From Maribacter litopenaei (GTDB lineage Bacteria > Bacteroidota > Bacteroidia > Flavobacteriales > Flavobacteriaceae), in assembly GCF_025244665.1 (NCBI RefSeq), contig NZ_CP104205.1:3779001-3843000 (forward strand): a stretch of DNA of 64,000 nt, given 5' to 3'. Made by a program: the position numbers and the translations under genes. Below the pieces are notes generated by a model that saw only the letters and a list, made by a program, of their open reading frames with translations, was not told the origin of the DNA and made no database searches. This document shows positions 20,321 through 30,441 of this stretch, in pieces. Position 1 is the first letter of the stretch, and each line of letters opens with the position of its first letter.

Positions 20321-21552
20321 ATGATGTTGGACAAGCGACATAGAATCGTCTTCTTTCTGCTACTTTTCTTGGGAGAGTCCTTTAGTTTGGGCACAAACCA
20401 GTGAGCAAAAGGCACTTGAGGAGAAGCGGGAACAGCTTCAGACGGAAATCAGGGAAATCAACCGACTTTTATTATCCGAAAAGAAGGAAAGAGGTACTGT
20501 GTTGAACTGAGATGGAGGCATTGGATAAAAAAATTACGGTCTGGCAACAATTGATTCGTGTCACGAACCAACAGGCAAACCTTTTGAATAGGCAAATCAA
20601 TACCAATATTCGAAATATCAGTAAGCTAAAGGGAGAACTTCAGGAAATTAAGGAGGAATACGCCAAGATGATTCAAAAGTCCTATCAAAATAAATCCAAA
20701 CAGAACCGACTGATGTTCCTATTGTCCTCTGAGAGCTTTTATCAGGCCTTTAAAAGGCTTCAGTATATGAAGCAATATACGGACTATAGAAAAGAGCAAG
20801 GGGAGCAGATTTTAGCCAAAACGGAGGAGCTTACACGCCTGAACATGGACTTGAATGAAGAGCGAAAGGTAAAGGAGGTGTTATTGACCCAAAATACCAA
20901 GGCCAAAGATCAACTTTTTGCGGAAATTCAGGAACAAAAAACGCTATTGGAGATCATTCGCCAAAATGAAAGCAAATATGCCAAGGCTATAGAGGATAAA
21001 AAGCGCGAGGCTAGAAAAATTGATCAGCAAATAGAAAACTTAATTCGTTCGGCGATTGCGGCCTCTAATAAAGAAGCCGGTAAAACCACGACCGGAGTAA
21101 GTAAGTTTGTACTGACACCTGAAGCAACCATCGTGGCCAATAATTTTTCTGCCAATAAGGGCAAGCTAATTTGGCCAGTCGAAAAAGGAATTAAGAGCCA
21201 AGGTTTTGGTATTTACAACGACGCCGTTTATCCAGGAATCAAACATCAGAGTAATGGGGTAATTATTGCCACAGACCCAGGGTCAAAAGCTCGAGCCATT
21301 TTTGAAGGCGAGGTCATTGCTATTTTGGCAGTTCCGGGCGGGAATAAAGGGGTTCAGGTAAAGCATGGTAATTTTATTAGTACCTACTACAATTTAGCGG
21401 AACTATTTGTAAAAAAAGGGGATAGGGTCAACATCAAAGATGAGCTTGGCACAATTTATACCAATCGATCCAATGGTCAGACCCGCTTAAAATTCTATCT
21501 CTATCAAGATACCTCCAGATTGAACCCGGAAGAATGGGTGTATCGACTGTGA
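20321..21552 (+). CDS. EnvC-like murein hydrolase activator, degenerate LytM/M23 domain (frame errors near N-terminus)
   Basis: A secreted protein of about 409 residues: signal peptide, long coiled coil (residues about 25-250, with INRLLLSEKKERG and RVTNQQANLLNRQI) and a C-terminal LytM domain. Metal ligands of active M23 peptidases are missing: the HxxxD site reads HQSNGVI and the final HxH site reads LKFYLYQ. That fits EnvC-type activators of amidases and not a hydrolase. Two frame shifts occur, near 20370 and near 20508, where NxMEALDKKITVW resumes. TGA is the natural stop. It ends the flippase-dut-TPR-LolB run. Confidence 0.83.
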
Positions 21553-21670
21553 GTAGATAGCACTAGGGTAATAGGTGTTAGTTCAATGGATTTAGCACTT
21601 ATAATTTTGGACTTTCAAACTTCAAACCTAACAACTATTAACGATTTACGAACAACCAAAAGCTTAACTT

Positions 21671-22504
21671 ATGAAAATTACAGATATAAAAGGAGGTGTT
21701 GAATTGCGAAACGGCGTAATGATGCCCTATTTGGGTTTGGGTACCTATCAAGCTGATAACGACCAAGAAGTGATAGATTCCGTAAAGGATGCCTTGGAAC
21801 TTGGATATAGGCATATTGATACCGCATCGGTGTATAAGAATGAGGAAGGTGTTGGAAGAGGAATAATAGAAAGTCCTGTAGCCAGGAAAGATATTTTCTT
21901 GGTAAGTAAAGTTTGGAATAGCGAGCAAGGATACAATACAACCTTACAGTCATTCGAGGATAGCCTCAATAGACTGCAAGTGGATTATTTAGATCTGTTT
22001 TTGGTGCACTGGCCAGTTCAAGGAAAATATAAGGATACCTGGAGAGCCTTGGAATATTTGTATGAAACCAAAAAGGTAAAGGCCATAGGGGTCAGTAATT
22101 TTTTACGCCACCATTTGGAAGACCTTTTGACAGACTGCTCCATTGTACCTATGGTCAACCAAATGGAGTTCCACCCTTATTTGGTTCAGCAAGATCTTTT
22201 GGATTTCTGTACTGAAAATACCATTCAGTATGAAGCTTGGTCGCCTTTTATGCAGGGGAAACTTTTCCAATTGGATTTTTGTAAAGAGCTAAGCGAAAAG
22301 TACAATAAATCGGCGGCACAAATTATTTTAAGGTGGAACCTACAAAAGGGGGTGGTCACCATTCCCAAATCGGTTCATAAAAAACGGATTGCCTCCAATG
22401 CCGATATTTTCGATTTTGAACTATCTATAGAAGATATGGCGTATTTGGATAGTTTAGATAGGGATGAGCGTAGTGGGCCACATCCAGATCATTTTGATTT
22501 TTAA
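21671..22504 (+). CDS. aldo/keto reductase
   Basis: A 277-residue NADPH-dependent reductase of the AKR superfamily. The catalytic tetrad is visible: Asp in YRHIDTASVY, Tyr in the same motif, Lys in LVSKVWN and His in FLVHWPVQ. GVSNF and VVTIPKSVHKKRI (cofactor-binding loop) are also present. The closest group is AKR5-type (2,5-diketo-D-gluconate reductase-like), but the substrate is unknown. It is a single gene, preceded by a 118-base gap. Confidence 0.93.
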   Translation: MKITDIKGGVELRNGVMMPYLGLGTYQADNDQEVIDSVKDALELGYRHIDTASVYKNEEGVGRGIIESPVARKDIFLVSKVWNSEQGYNTTLQSFEDSLNRLQVDYLDLFLVHWPVQGKYKDTWRALEYLYETKKVKAIGVSNFLRHHLEDLLTDCSIVPMVNQMEFHPYLVQQDLLDFCTENTIQYEAWSPFMQGKLFQLDFCKELSEKYNKSAAQIILRWNLQKGVVTIPKSVHKKRIASNADIFDFELSIEDMAYLDSLDRDERSGPHPDHFDF

Positions 22505-22631
22505 AATGTAATTTATTTTAACCTCAATTAGGTTAAACAAATCGATATCCGCTTATTTTTCATAGATTCCCATCTATGAACTAATTCTTGCGATTCATAC
22601 ATTTTTCTCCTTTTTTTAGGTGGTTTGGTTT

Positions 22632-22639
22632 TACATTTG
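22632..22639 (+). promoter_or_regulatory. TACATTTG -7 element
   Basis: Perfect TAnnTTTG match; no good -33 element at the usual distance. It sits two bases before a small ORF at 22642 and about 160 bases before the small lipoprotein gene, and could serve either. Confidence 0.35.
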
Positions 22640-22641
22640 AA

Positions 22642-22737
22642 ATGAAATCCTTCTCTTATCCAATTCCCGAACAACCTACAATTGTCGTTCCCCAGGCTTT
22701 CAAAACATTGGAACCATTTATACTGATAGATCCCTAG
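22642..22737 (+). CDS. possible 31-residue small ORF
   Basis: ATG to TAG with a proline-rich product starting MKSFSYPIPEQPT. It contains CCCGAAC, and if that is another damaged CCCGGAAC the frame would instead continue to about 22770. No family recognised; kept only because a TAnnTTTG element lies directly upstream. Confidence 0.2.
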   Translation: MKSFSYPIPEQPTIVVPQAFKTLEPFILIDP

Positions 22738-22800
22738 TTATTGGAAAGCAAGGGTTTTTCAAAAAATAACGACCAAGTAGAATCTTTAATTTTATATACA

Positions 22801-23010
22801 ATGAAAACCAAACTTTTAATAATAGCTGTGTTAATTGCCACAATAACCAGTATCGGATCCTGTGCACAAAAAGACTTAATTGATTGTGCCTATAGAGCAG
22901 ATGAAGAAGCCTGTGAACGATTTGACGAAGAGAATTCGCTAGAATCTACCATGTATCAAACACCAGATAGCGTACGAGTAAATGAACAAAAATTACCATC
23001 ATTGGATTAG
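22801..23010 (+). CDS. small lipoprotein
   Basis: A 69-residue secreted lipoprotein. MKTKLLIIAVLIATITS is a signal peptide ending in the lipobox SIGSC (Cys about residue 21), followed by a short acidic body with two more cysteines (DCAYRADEEACERFDEE). The ATG at 22801 is chosen over one at 22741 because only it places the signal peptide at the N-terminus. No function known. Confidence 0.6.
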   Translation: MKTKLLIIAVLIATITSIGSCAQKDLIDCAYRADEEACERFDEENSLESTMYQTPDSVRVNEQKLPSLD

Positions 23011-23033
23011 TAGTCCAGTAGCATTGCGGTATT

Positions 23034-23550
23034 CTAATTTTCGGCAAACAAAGCCTTTAGTTCCGTAGCATCGTTAGGCTTCATTTTACCTGCCAGTACC
23101 GAGACTTAACTGTTTTCTGCGCAAGGCCCCTGCATAACGTTCCTTTTCCAAATCGGATTCCGGTTTTAAGGGAGGAACTTCTGTAGGTTTTCCAGTTTCG
23201 TCCACGGCCACAAAGGTATATATGGCCTCATTGGCCTTGGTTCTTTTTCCGTTATAGCGATCTTCGATCCACACGTCAATATATACTTCCATGGAGGTCG
23301 TGTAAGCCCTAGAAACTGCAGCTTCAACTGTCACAACACTCCCAAGTGGAACCGCAAGGTTAAAGGCGACATGGTTCACAGAGGCCGTTACCGTAATTCT
23401 TCTGCTATGCCTACCAGCGGCTATACTTGCAGCTCGGTCCATTCGTGCTAAGAGCTCGCCTCCAAATAAATTTTGTAGGGCATTGGTTTCACTGGGCAAA
23501 ACCATATCCGTCATGGTCGTTCTCGATTCTGATGGCGTTTTTGGTGTCAT
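23034..23550 (-). CDS. acyl-CoA thioesterase, hotdog fold (C-terminal frameshift)
   Basis: About 171 residues, YciA/BACH-type acyl-CoA hydrolase. The hotdog signature is NALQNLFGGELLARMDRAAS, with ASVNHVAFNLAVPLGSVVTVEA. As written the frame ends at 23086 after KQLSLGTGR. The other frame reads LAGKMKPNDATELKALFAEN and stops at 23034, which is the usual C-terminus of this family. The break is at 23098-23103: the plus strand reads CCGAGAC where CCGGAC restores the frame. Here the CCGGA motif is on the non-coding strand. Confidence 0.85.
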
Positions 23551-23608
23551 AGAAGAAATTTTTCCGCAAAGATACGAGCCACAAAAATTTTAAGAGGAAA
23601 TAGGAAGC

Positions 23609-24580
23609 TTATTTTTCAGAAAGGAGCCAAGCGTCTCTAGATTCGGTGCGCTTAATTTCCCTTAAAACAGTAAGAGCTTCTTTAGGATTTACAAATCGGT
23701 CATAAGTGACCATATGAAGACCGTAGGCATTGGTACCGTAGTAGGCCGCTTTGTATCCTTTGCTTTGTAAGGACTTGATTTTTCGGTCAGCATTGGCCCT
23801 TACACGAAAGGCACCTGCCACAATATGATGTTTGGCCGCCTTATCGATCTCTACTTCAGAAGTAGAAACGGCGTCCACGTTCACGGTTGGGAGTTCCAAG
23901 GGAGCGGTGTTGAAAAAAGTGGCTTCCTGAATCTGCCTTTCCACTTCCTTTTTCGCATCTTCACGAACCACTTGCCGTGATTGAAAACCATTGTTTAAGA
24001 CCTGATATCCTGTAAAGCCGGCAGAAATAGCAATTAAGATAATGGCCGCATATTTTAGGTAAGGCCTAAAACTGGTCTTCTCCCTTTTTTCGGGGCTTAT
24101 GATAAACGGAATTTTCTCTTCTATGGCTTCAACCTCCTCTTTTAGTACCTCTCTAGTCACTGGAATAGACTTAAAAGATGACAGACCAAAAGAAGAAGTA
24201 AGGTAATTTACCTCATAATATGGTTGAAATTGAATCCTATTTTCGGCATTGTTCCATAACAGTCCAATTTGTTTAAGACTTAACTTTTCACCGCCATTCA
24301 AGGTTTGTTTCCATTGTTTAGTAATGGTTTCGATCCGAGATAAAATTTCCTCAAAAGAGGCTTTTTCAGCTTCGGCAATATAGGAAACCAATAAGCCGTC
24401 ATTGGTAATTAATTGCTCGTTAAAAGATATAGATTTTGAAGGAGCAAAAAAGGTGTTGGTAATATCGTTGATTCGTGCGGAGGTCTTTTGGGTAAGGAAG
24501 GCACCAAAGTTTGGTACTACCACACAATTGTACCTGTATAATAATTCGCTTATATAGTGTTCTACTACCATTATGGGCAA
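23609..24580 (-). CDS. HU-CCDC81 domain / SPOR domain envelope protein
   Basis: A 323-residue protein with the Bacteroidota-specific arrangement of two N-terminal HU-like (CCDC81-bac) domains (EHYISELLYRYNCVVVPNFGAFLTQ; then GGEKLSLKQIGLLWNNAENRIQF), a single membrane helix near residues 170-190, and a C-terminal SPOR domain (HHIVAGAFRVRANADRKIKSLQSKGY) that binds denuded peptidoglycan. It probably links an intracellular DNA- or nucleoid-facing domain to the division septum. That last point is inference. It is transcribed divergently from dprA. Confidence 0.85.
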   Translation of the reverse strand: MPIMVVEHYISELLYRYNCVVVPNFGAFLTQKTSARINDITNTFFAPSKSISFNEQLITNDGLLVSYIAEAEKASFEEILSRIETITKQWKQTLNGGEKLSLKQIGLLWNNAENRIQFQPYYEVNYLTSSFGLSSFKSIPVTREVLKEEVEAIEEKIPFIISPEKREKTSFRPYLKYAAIILIAISAGFTGYQVLNNGFQSRQVVREDAKKEVERQIQEATFFNTAPLELPTVNVDAVSTSEVEIDKAAKHHIVAGAFRVRANADRKIKSLQSKGYKAAYYGTNAYGLHMVTYDRFVNPKEALTVLREIKRTESRDAWLLSEK

Positions 24581-24634
24581 ATATCAAAAAAAATAGGGGT
24601 TCACAAAACCGGTGACATAACTTTTTATTAACAT

Positions 24635-24642
24635 TATATTTG
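24635..24642 (+). promoter_or_regulatory. TATATTTG -7 element of dprA
   Basis: Exact TAnnTTTG match ending 19 bases before the dprA ATG. The -33 region is weak. Confidence 0.5.
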
Positions 24643-24661
24643 TAATCCTTGGTGAATAATA

Positions 24662-25780
24662 ATGGGTGTGTTACAATATACTGCGAATGAGTTGATTGCA
24701 ATGTTGAGGTTGCAAAACGTGCCCAATGTTGGCGATGTCATTGCCAAAAGATTGATTTCTTACTGCGGAAGCGCTCAGGAAGTTTTCGAGAACAAGCAGC
24801 GACATTTATTAAAAATTGATGGTATTGGCAGCTATACCCTTAAACATTTGTTCGATACGGCACATTTGGCCGATGCCGAAAGGGAATATCAATATATTCT
24901 AGAGAACCAAATTGACTATTGTTATTTTGAAGACCCTAATTATCCCAAACATTTAAAACATTGTATAGACAGTCCTATTTTGCTCTTTAAAAAGGGAAAT
25001 ATGGATTTGGAAGGTCGAAAAATCATTAGCGTGGTAGGTACCGGAAATATCACCAGTTACGGCACTGCCTTTTGTGAAGAGTTCATCGCGGATTTGGCCC
25101 CCTTGAATCCTATCATTGTGAGTGGTTTTGCCTATGGAGTAGACATTTGTATTCAAAGAGAAGCCATTAATCAGGGTTTACAGACAATTGGGTGCTTGGC
25201 CCATGGCTTGAATCAAATCTATCCCAAAGTCCATGCGAAATATCAAAATGAAGTTTTAAACAATGGTGGATTCTTTACAGAATTTTGGAGTACCAGTAAT
25301 CCGGAGCGGGAAAACTTCTTAAAGCGAAACCGAATTATTGCAGGAATGAGCGAAGCGACCATAGTGGTGGAATCCGCTGAAAAGGGAGGGAGTTTGGTAA
25401 CGGCAGATATTGCCAATAGCTACAATAGGGATGTCTTTGCACTTCCCGGACGTAGCACAGATAAATATAGTGTGGGCTGTAATAATCTGATCAAACAACA
25501 AAAGGCCCATATGTTGACCTCTGCAGCGGACCTGATTTATCTTTTAAACTGGGAACTTGAGGAAAAGACTTCTCAATCCGTACAAAAACAATTATTCGTT
25601 GACTTGGATGAGACGGAACAAAAAATATATGGCTATCTCCAACGTGAAGGAAAACAATTGTTGGATAGTATAGCGATTGATTGCCAATTACCCATTTTTA
25701 AGACGTCGGCTACTTTGTTGAATATGGAAATGAAAGGGGTCATACGTCCATTGCCAGGTAAATTGTTCGAGGCAGTTTAG
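24662..25780 (+). CDS. dprA: DNA-processing protein DprA
   Basis: A 372-residue RecA loader that protects incoming single-stranded DNA in natural transformation. N-terminal HhH-like region (VPNVGDVIAKRLISYCGSA), central Rossmann fold with SGFAYGVDICIQREA, GCLAHGLNQIYP, RNRIIAGMSEATIVVESAEKGGSLVTA and VFALPGR, and a C-terminal winged helix (EQKIYGYLQREGKQLLDSIA). The frame is intact. Its presence alone does not prove competence. Confidence 0.95.
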   Translation: MGVLQYTANELIAMLRLQNVPNVGDVIAKRLISYCGSAQEVFENKQRHLLKIDGIGSYTLKHLFDTAHLADAEREYQYILENQIDYCYFEDPNYPKHLKHCIDSPILLFKKGNMDLEGRKIISVVGTGNITSYGTAFCEEFIADLAPLNPIIVSGFAYGVDICIQREAINQGLQTIGCLAHGLNQIYPKVHAKYQNEVLNNGGFFTEFWSTSNPERENFLKRNRIIAGMSEATIVVESAEKGGSLVTADIANSYNRDVFALPGRSTDKYSVGCNNLIKQQKAHMLTSAADLIYLLNWELEEKTSQSVQKQLFVDLDETEQKIYGYLQREGKQLLDSIAIDCQLPIFKTSATLLNMEMKGVIRPLPGKLFEAV

Positions 25781-25910
25781 GCTTTTTTACAGACCATGCG
25801 GTTTATAATTCGAAGTAATGGTATTTTATAAATTCTTTTTTTTGCAGCTTACCGATGAATGGCAAGATATGGTCGTTTCTTCATAAAATAATATACTAGT
25901 ACCAAACATA

Positions 25911-25940
25911 AAAACCGACCATAGCGTCGGTTTTTACTTA
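25911..25940. terminator. bidirectional terminator between dprA and trpS
   Basis: Stem AAAACCGAC / GTCGGTTTT with a 6-base loop and A/T runs on both sides, placed between the convergent dprA and trpS genes. The stem is nearly the same sequence as the terminator at 6155. Confidence 0.85.
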
Positions 25941-25962
25941 TAGTGACAAAAATGAATTTTGT

Positions 25963-26930
25963 TTAATAACCTAACTTTTCGCGTACTCTGTGGAGTACTC
26001 CATCAGCCACCTTTTTGGCCTTATCCGCACCTATGGCCAAAGCTTCATCCACTTCTTCCAAATGGTTCATGTAGTATTCAAATTTCTCCCGTGGTTCTTC
26101 AAATTTGTTCAAAAGGAGTTCGTACAATGCTTGTTTGGCATGACCATACCCGTAGTTGCCTCCCAAATAATTGGCGGTCATTTCCTCGATTTGAGGTTGA
26201 CTGGCCATGATTTTATATAGGGCGAAGACATTATCTCGGGTAGGGTCTTGGGTTCCTCCATGGGCGTGCTATCTGTTTGGATTCCCATTATTTGTTTGCG
26301 CAATTTTTTGTCCGGCTGAAAAATATCTATAAGATTGCCCTTACTTTTACTCATTTTAGCACCGTCAGTACCCGGAATGTACATCGTCTCTTCCTGCACC
26401 TTTCCCTCGGGAACCACAAAAGTTTCACCTAATTGGGAATGGAATCTATGCGCCACGTCCCTGGTCATTTCAATATGTTGTAATTGATCTTTTCCAACAG
26501 GTACAATATTGGCGTCGTAGAGCAAAATATCTGCTGCCATAAGCATAGGATAGGTAAACAATCCTGCGTTTACATCTTCCAGCCTATCCGACTTGTCCTT
26601 AAAAGAATGGGCCGGAGTCAAGCGCTGATACGGAAAAAAGCAACTAAGGTACCAGGAAAGCTCTGTGACCTGTGGTACATCACTTTGTCTGTAGAAAACA
26701 GTTTTATTAATGTCCAACCCAAAGGAAAGCCAGGTTGCCGCCGTTCTATAAGTATTGTTCCGCAATACCTCCCCATTTTTTATTTGGGTAAGGGAATGCA
26801 TATCCGCAATAAATAAAAAAGACTCGTTCTTTGGGTCACTTGCCATTTCGATGGCCGGTATAATAGCCCCTAGGATATTTCCAAGATGAGGGGTTCCCGT
26901 ACTTTGTATACCGGTTAATATTCTTGCCAT
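25963..26930 (-). CDS. trpS: tryptophanyl-tRNA synthetase (frameshift)
   Basis: Class I aminoacyl-tRNA synthetase charging tRNA-Trp; about 322 residues restored. The HIGH-type motif is TGTPHLGN and the KMSKS motif GAKMSKSKGN. The start MARILTGIQSTG at 26930 is preferred. The frame breaks near 26250 (AAGACCC for AAGGACCC): one inserted G gives EEPKDPTRDNVFALYKIM and joins the C-terminal frame. This break does not involve CCGGA. The gene is essential, so the break is a sequence error. Confidence 0.95.
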
Positions 26931-27003
26931 TTGGTCAAAATTATAAGTGGACAAAGGTAAAACAAATAGAAAAATTCAAAGGTAGAATCGCTATTTTTGA
27001 TAC

Positions 27004-27748
27004 ATGATAGTACTCGAGCGAATGGGTCAAGCGCTATACCGTATACTGGTTTTACCTACTTGTGGCCATCCCTATCTTTATATTTTTCCCGTTTTTATTG
27101 TTGTTTGCGTCTAGAGAGGTCTCGTACCCCAATTTCTTTTGGATGGCCGGAAATCTTTGGGCAATACCCATTTTATATGGTATGGGTTGTCCACCAAAGG
27201 TAACCTATGACCAAAAATTGGAGTTTGGGAAAAGCTATATGCTGGTAGCTAACCATACAAGTATGCTGGACATTATGTTGATGCTCTTCGTAAGCAAGAA
27301 TCCTTTTGTATTTGTTGGGAAAAAGGAGTTGGTAAAGATTCCGGTATTTGGGTTCTTTTATAAAAGAGTGTGCATTATGGTAGATAGGGACAGTACCCAA
27401 AGTAGAACAGGAGTTTATAGAAGGGCACAACGTAGATTGAGCCAAGGTCTAAGCATTTGTATTTTTCCTGAAGGCGGGGTACCTGACGATGAATCTATTA
27501 TTCTGGATACATTTAAGGATGGGGCCTTTAAAATGGCCATAGCCCATAAAATTCCTTTGGTGCCTATTACCTTTTTCGATAATAAAAAACGCTTTTCCTT
27601 CACTTTTTTTAGCGGTGATCCAGGTATAGTTAGGGCCCGGGTTCATGAATTCTTTGAAACGGGTATTTTGGCCGAAGAGGACAAAAGCACCTTACGTGAA
27701 GAGGTTCGTGATGTTATCTATCAAGACCTACAATCCTCATTTATGTAG
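27004..27748 (+). CDS. 1-acyl-sn-glycerol-3-phosphate acyltransferase (PlsC-like)
   Basis: Membrane-bound acyltransferase that adds the second acyl chain in phospholipid synthesis. Motif I NHTSMLDI (NHx4D), motif II around GKKELVKIPVFGFFYKR, motif III FPEGG and motif IV VPITFF are visible, with an N-terminal membrane helix. The frame open from 27062 extends upstream in the same frame as WVKRYTVYWFYLL until a stop near 27007. The only plausible ATG (27004, MIVLE) is one base out of frame, so a further frame error near 27013-27020 is likely. The N-terminus is therefore uncertain. Confidence 0.85.
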
Positions 27749-27753
27749 TTGTT

Positions 27754-29226
27754 TTAAAACTTAAAACTAATACCGCTATAGATACCTATAGTGTAAGGAT
27801 TAAAAGTGCCATCTACGTTTGAAAATGTATTTAACTGATATTTGAATACAGGCTCTACGTTCAATTTCAGTTTTTGTGAAAATTGATACCCTAGACCTAT
27901 CCCAAAGTTGGCACTGAAATTTAATTCATTAACATTATTGGCCTCCCCAATCTGGGTGGTCAAATTACCTGAAGTCAAATCCACTTCGTTATCGACTAAA
28001 AACAAGGAGCTTACCCCACCAATTACATTTACACCAAACTTATTGTTCACCAAAGCGTAACTTAATTCTACAGGAACTTCCAAATATCCTAATTGTTGGG
28101 CCATGACACCAGATCTATTTGCTGATCTCGCAGATACATCGAACGATTTACTATCTAAATTTAGTGTGGCATTGCTAGAGGACACTACCAAATTTTCTGC
28201 CGTTTCTGCGTAGTTGATATTCGCAATGCGATTTTGGCTCAAGGCCGATAGGGAAGAGGTAAAATACACGTCATTGGTATCATACCCGTAGTCAACTTTG
28301 TGTACCCCGGAACGGATTGATAGCCGTGGATTTATTTCATAAGCTACGGATAGTCCATAACTCATATTCACATTTCCGGATTTGGAGTTGGCACTAAAAA
28401 CCGGACTAACCGGGGAGCCATTTCCAATTGCATCAAAATATACGGGTGCAATACTTGGCCCGGCGGATCATTTACTCTTTGAATTCTTGACAATGGCATC
28501 CTCTTCTTCTTCCATATCTTGAATCTCGTCATACAAGGATTTTTTACCTTCAATATTCTTATTTTCAGCTTCTTCAATCTTATTATTACTGGCTATAGCT
28601 TCACTTTTGGAAATAATTTCCTCATTGTTAAGCATAGAATTTTCCTGGGTATCATTTACCCTATTTTCACTGTCATTAGTATCTCTATCGGAGGTACTAT
28701 TTTCAGCAATTTCGTTTTCAATCGAGTTCTTTTGGCCATCAAGTTCTGTATAGGCAGTATTTAATCGGTTTGAAAGATACATGGCTTTCTTATCCGAACC
28801 GTTGGTAATAAGACGTTCAGATGAATTTGAACTGCTAGGTTTATCCCTATTGTCCAAAGATTCTTTTGTGAAACGATTGGTCTTGTCGTCGGTTTGTGTA
28901 ACACTTTCAATATTTGGGGAACTAAAATCTTTCTTTTTTGTATTCAAAGAATCTTCCAATGACTGGTTATCGTTATTTATCTGTTCTGTATCCGTAACGC
29001 TATTGCTATCCGGTGAATCGGTATTGTTTACAAAAGGATTAAATAGTAATAGTCCTATTAAAAAAACTGCGGCTACCCCGGCAAGTTGCCACCAAAGAGG
29101 CAATACCCTCTTTTTCTTTTTTCTATCTAGTGATGCTTTAATCGCCAACCACACTTTGTCATCAGGGGTTTCCTCAAAACCCTTGAATTTTTCCTGGAAC
29201 AATTCGTCTAAATGCTTCTTACTCAT
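27754..29226 (-). CDS. putative dual-membrane-spanning anti-sigma factor with outer-membrane beta-barrel
   Basis: About 490 residues, directly downstream of an ECF sigma factor. Order: cytoplasmic N-terminal domain (residues 1-43, LDELFQEKFKGFEETPDDKVW), one membrane helix (about 44-64, WWQLAGVAAVFLIGLLLFNPF), a roughly 190-residue linker of Ser, Asn, Asp and Glu, and a C-terminal barrel (about 255-490) with alternating strands ending in aromatic residues (GIGLGYQFSQKLKLNVEPVFKY, last residues YSGISFKF). That layout, and the neighbouring sigma gene, match the Dma-type anti-sigma factors described in Bacteroides. An in-frame TGA near 28470 (KSK-stop-SAGPSIAPVYF) stands where relatives have Trp, so I read it as an error. 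Confidence 0.7.
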
Positions 29227-29263
29227 TTTTCAAAACTCATATTTCTACGGATTCCCAAGGGAA

Positions 29264-29827
29264 TCATAAACAATTTCCTATTACAATCACTAACCCGATT
29301 ATGGACTGTGATATTTTACTTTCAATTTTTTCCTTAAGTAACATTCTCGCCCTTGCCAAATTGGATTTGGACGTTCCTACCGAGGTTCCCAGTAATTGAC
29401 TGATTTCCTTGTGGCTATAACCGTCCAGCACATACAGGTTGAATGTTGTTCTATATTTATTGGGTAATTCCTGAATATATCCCAACAATGACTGTAGCCC
29501 AATATCGGTATAACTGGATTCCAGGGTAACCTCCTCGGGCGTATTTTCGTTAACTACACTTAAATATTCGTTGCGCCTATATTTTTGCAGTACCGTGTTT
29601 ACGGTAATACGTTTGATCCACCCTTCAAAAGAACCTTTGGACTTGTATTGTCCTATTTTTTCAAAAATGGTCATAAAACTGTCGTGCAGATTATCCTCTG
29701 CCTCTGTTTTGTTTCGGGAATATTTTAAACAAATACCATAGAGAACACTCGCATATTGCCTATACAACAGCTCCTGGGCATTACGCTCGCCATTTTTACA
29801 TCTATGTACCAGTTCTTCCAGTAACAA
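29264..29827 (-). CDS. ECF RNA polymerase sigma factor
   Basis: A 187-residue sigma-70 family regulator. Region 2 (YRQYASVLYGICLKYSRNKTEAEDNLHDSFMTIFEKIGQY, then GSFEGWIKRITVNTVLQKYRR) and region 4 (LPNKYRTTFNLYVLDGYSHKEISQLLGTSVGTSKSNLARAR) are complete. The start is TTG at 29827. It lies between a lipoprotein gene and the putative dual-membrane anti-sigma factor, all on the same strand with gaps of 24 and 37 bases, which suggests an envelope-stress signalling operon. Confidence 0.92.
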   Translation of the reverse strand: MLLEELVHRCKNGERNAQELLYRQYASVLYGICLKYSRNKTEAEDNLHDSFMTIFEKIGQYKSKGSFEGWIKRITVNTVLQKYRRNEYLSVVNENTPEEVTLESSYTDIGLQSLLGYIQELPNKYRTTFNLYVLDGYSHKEISQLLGTSVGTSKSNLARARMLLKEKIESKISQSIIGLVIVIGNCL

Positions 29828-29851
29828 ATTTGTCGGTTATATATTTTATAC

Positions 29852-30268
29852 CTAGTTCACAGGAACAACCACCTCTAAAAACTCCGCCTCACCAGCGCTA
29901 TTCTCTTCTTGATAAAATCTAAAAGTATAGGGTTGGTCGTATTTGACAATAAAATTAAAGGAGGCTTCCTCTTGGGTTATCACCTGGGTACAAGATACCA
30001 AATCTGTCATTGCAACACCTATGGCAACCACATTTCTTACCGTAGTATCCTCTTTGGTTACATCAAATCCTTCGTACTGAGTACACCCATCTGGTAATGA
30101 ATAGGTTACGTTTATCTGGTAGGTTTCGTTCAAATTAAACGATTCCGGCAATTCCGCACTTTCAATACGTAATGCCTTAAAATTAAAGTTGGGTTCGTCA
30201 TCATCAAGGGAACAACTTCCTAATAGCAATGCAAATAACGCAACCACTAGGGTACATTTTTTATTCAT
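29852..30268 (-). CDS. lipoprotein upstream of the sigma factor
   Basis: A 138-residue lipoprotein: signal peptide and lipobox LLLGSC (Cys about 19), an acidic stretch SLDDDEPNF (acidic residues after the Cys are common in surface-exported lipoproteins of Bacteroidota) and a beta-rich body (YQINVTYSLPDGC, ASFNFIVKYDQPYTFRFYQEE). No family recognised. It is the first gene of the sigma/anti-sigma operon and could be its sensor input or just co-transcribed. Confidence 0.7.
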   Translation of the reverse strand: MNKKCTLVVALFALLLGSCSLDDDEPNFNFKALRIESAELPESFNLNETYQINVTYSLPDGCTQYEGFDVTKEDTTVRNVVAIGVAMTDLVSCTQVITQEEASFNFIVKYDQPYTFRFYQEENSAGEAEFLEVVVPVN

Positions 30269-30441
30269 TTTTTCAATTTCTTTTACAAGAAAGATGAAAA
30301 TCTACCCTAAAGGTTGCGTAGTAGCCCAATTATTAATGTGGATATATTTAATGGAAATTAGATTATAGGCCTAGCCCCTTAATTAAAGGGTGAGCGTCCT
30401 TGTTTTGTTTGAATTGTCCTAAGATCTAAAGTCTAGCTTGT

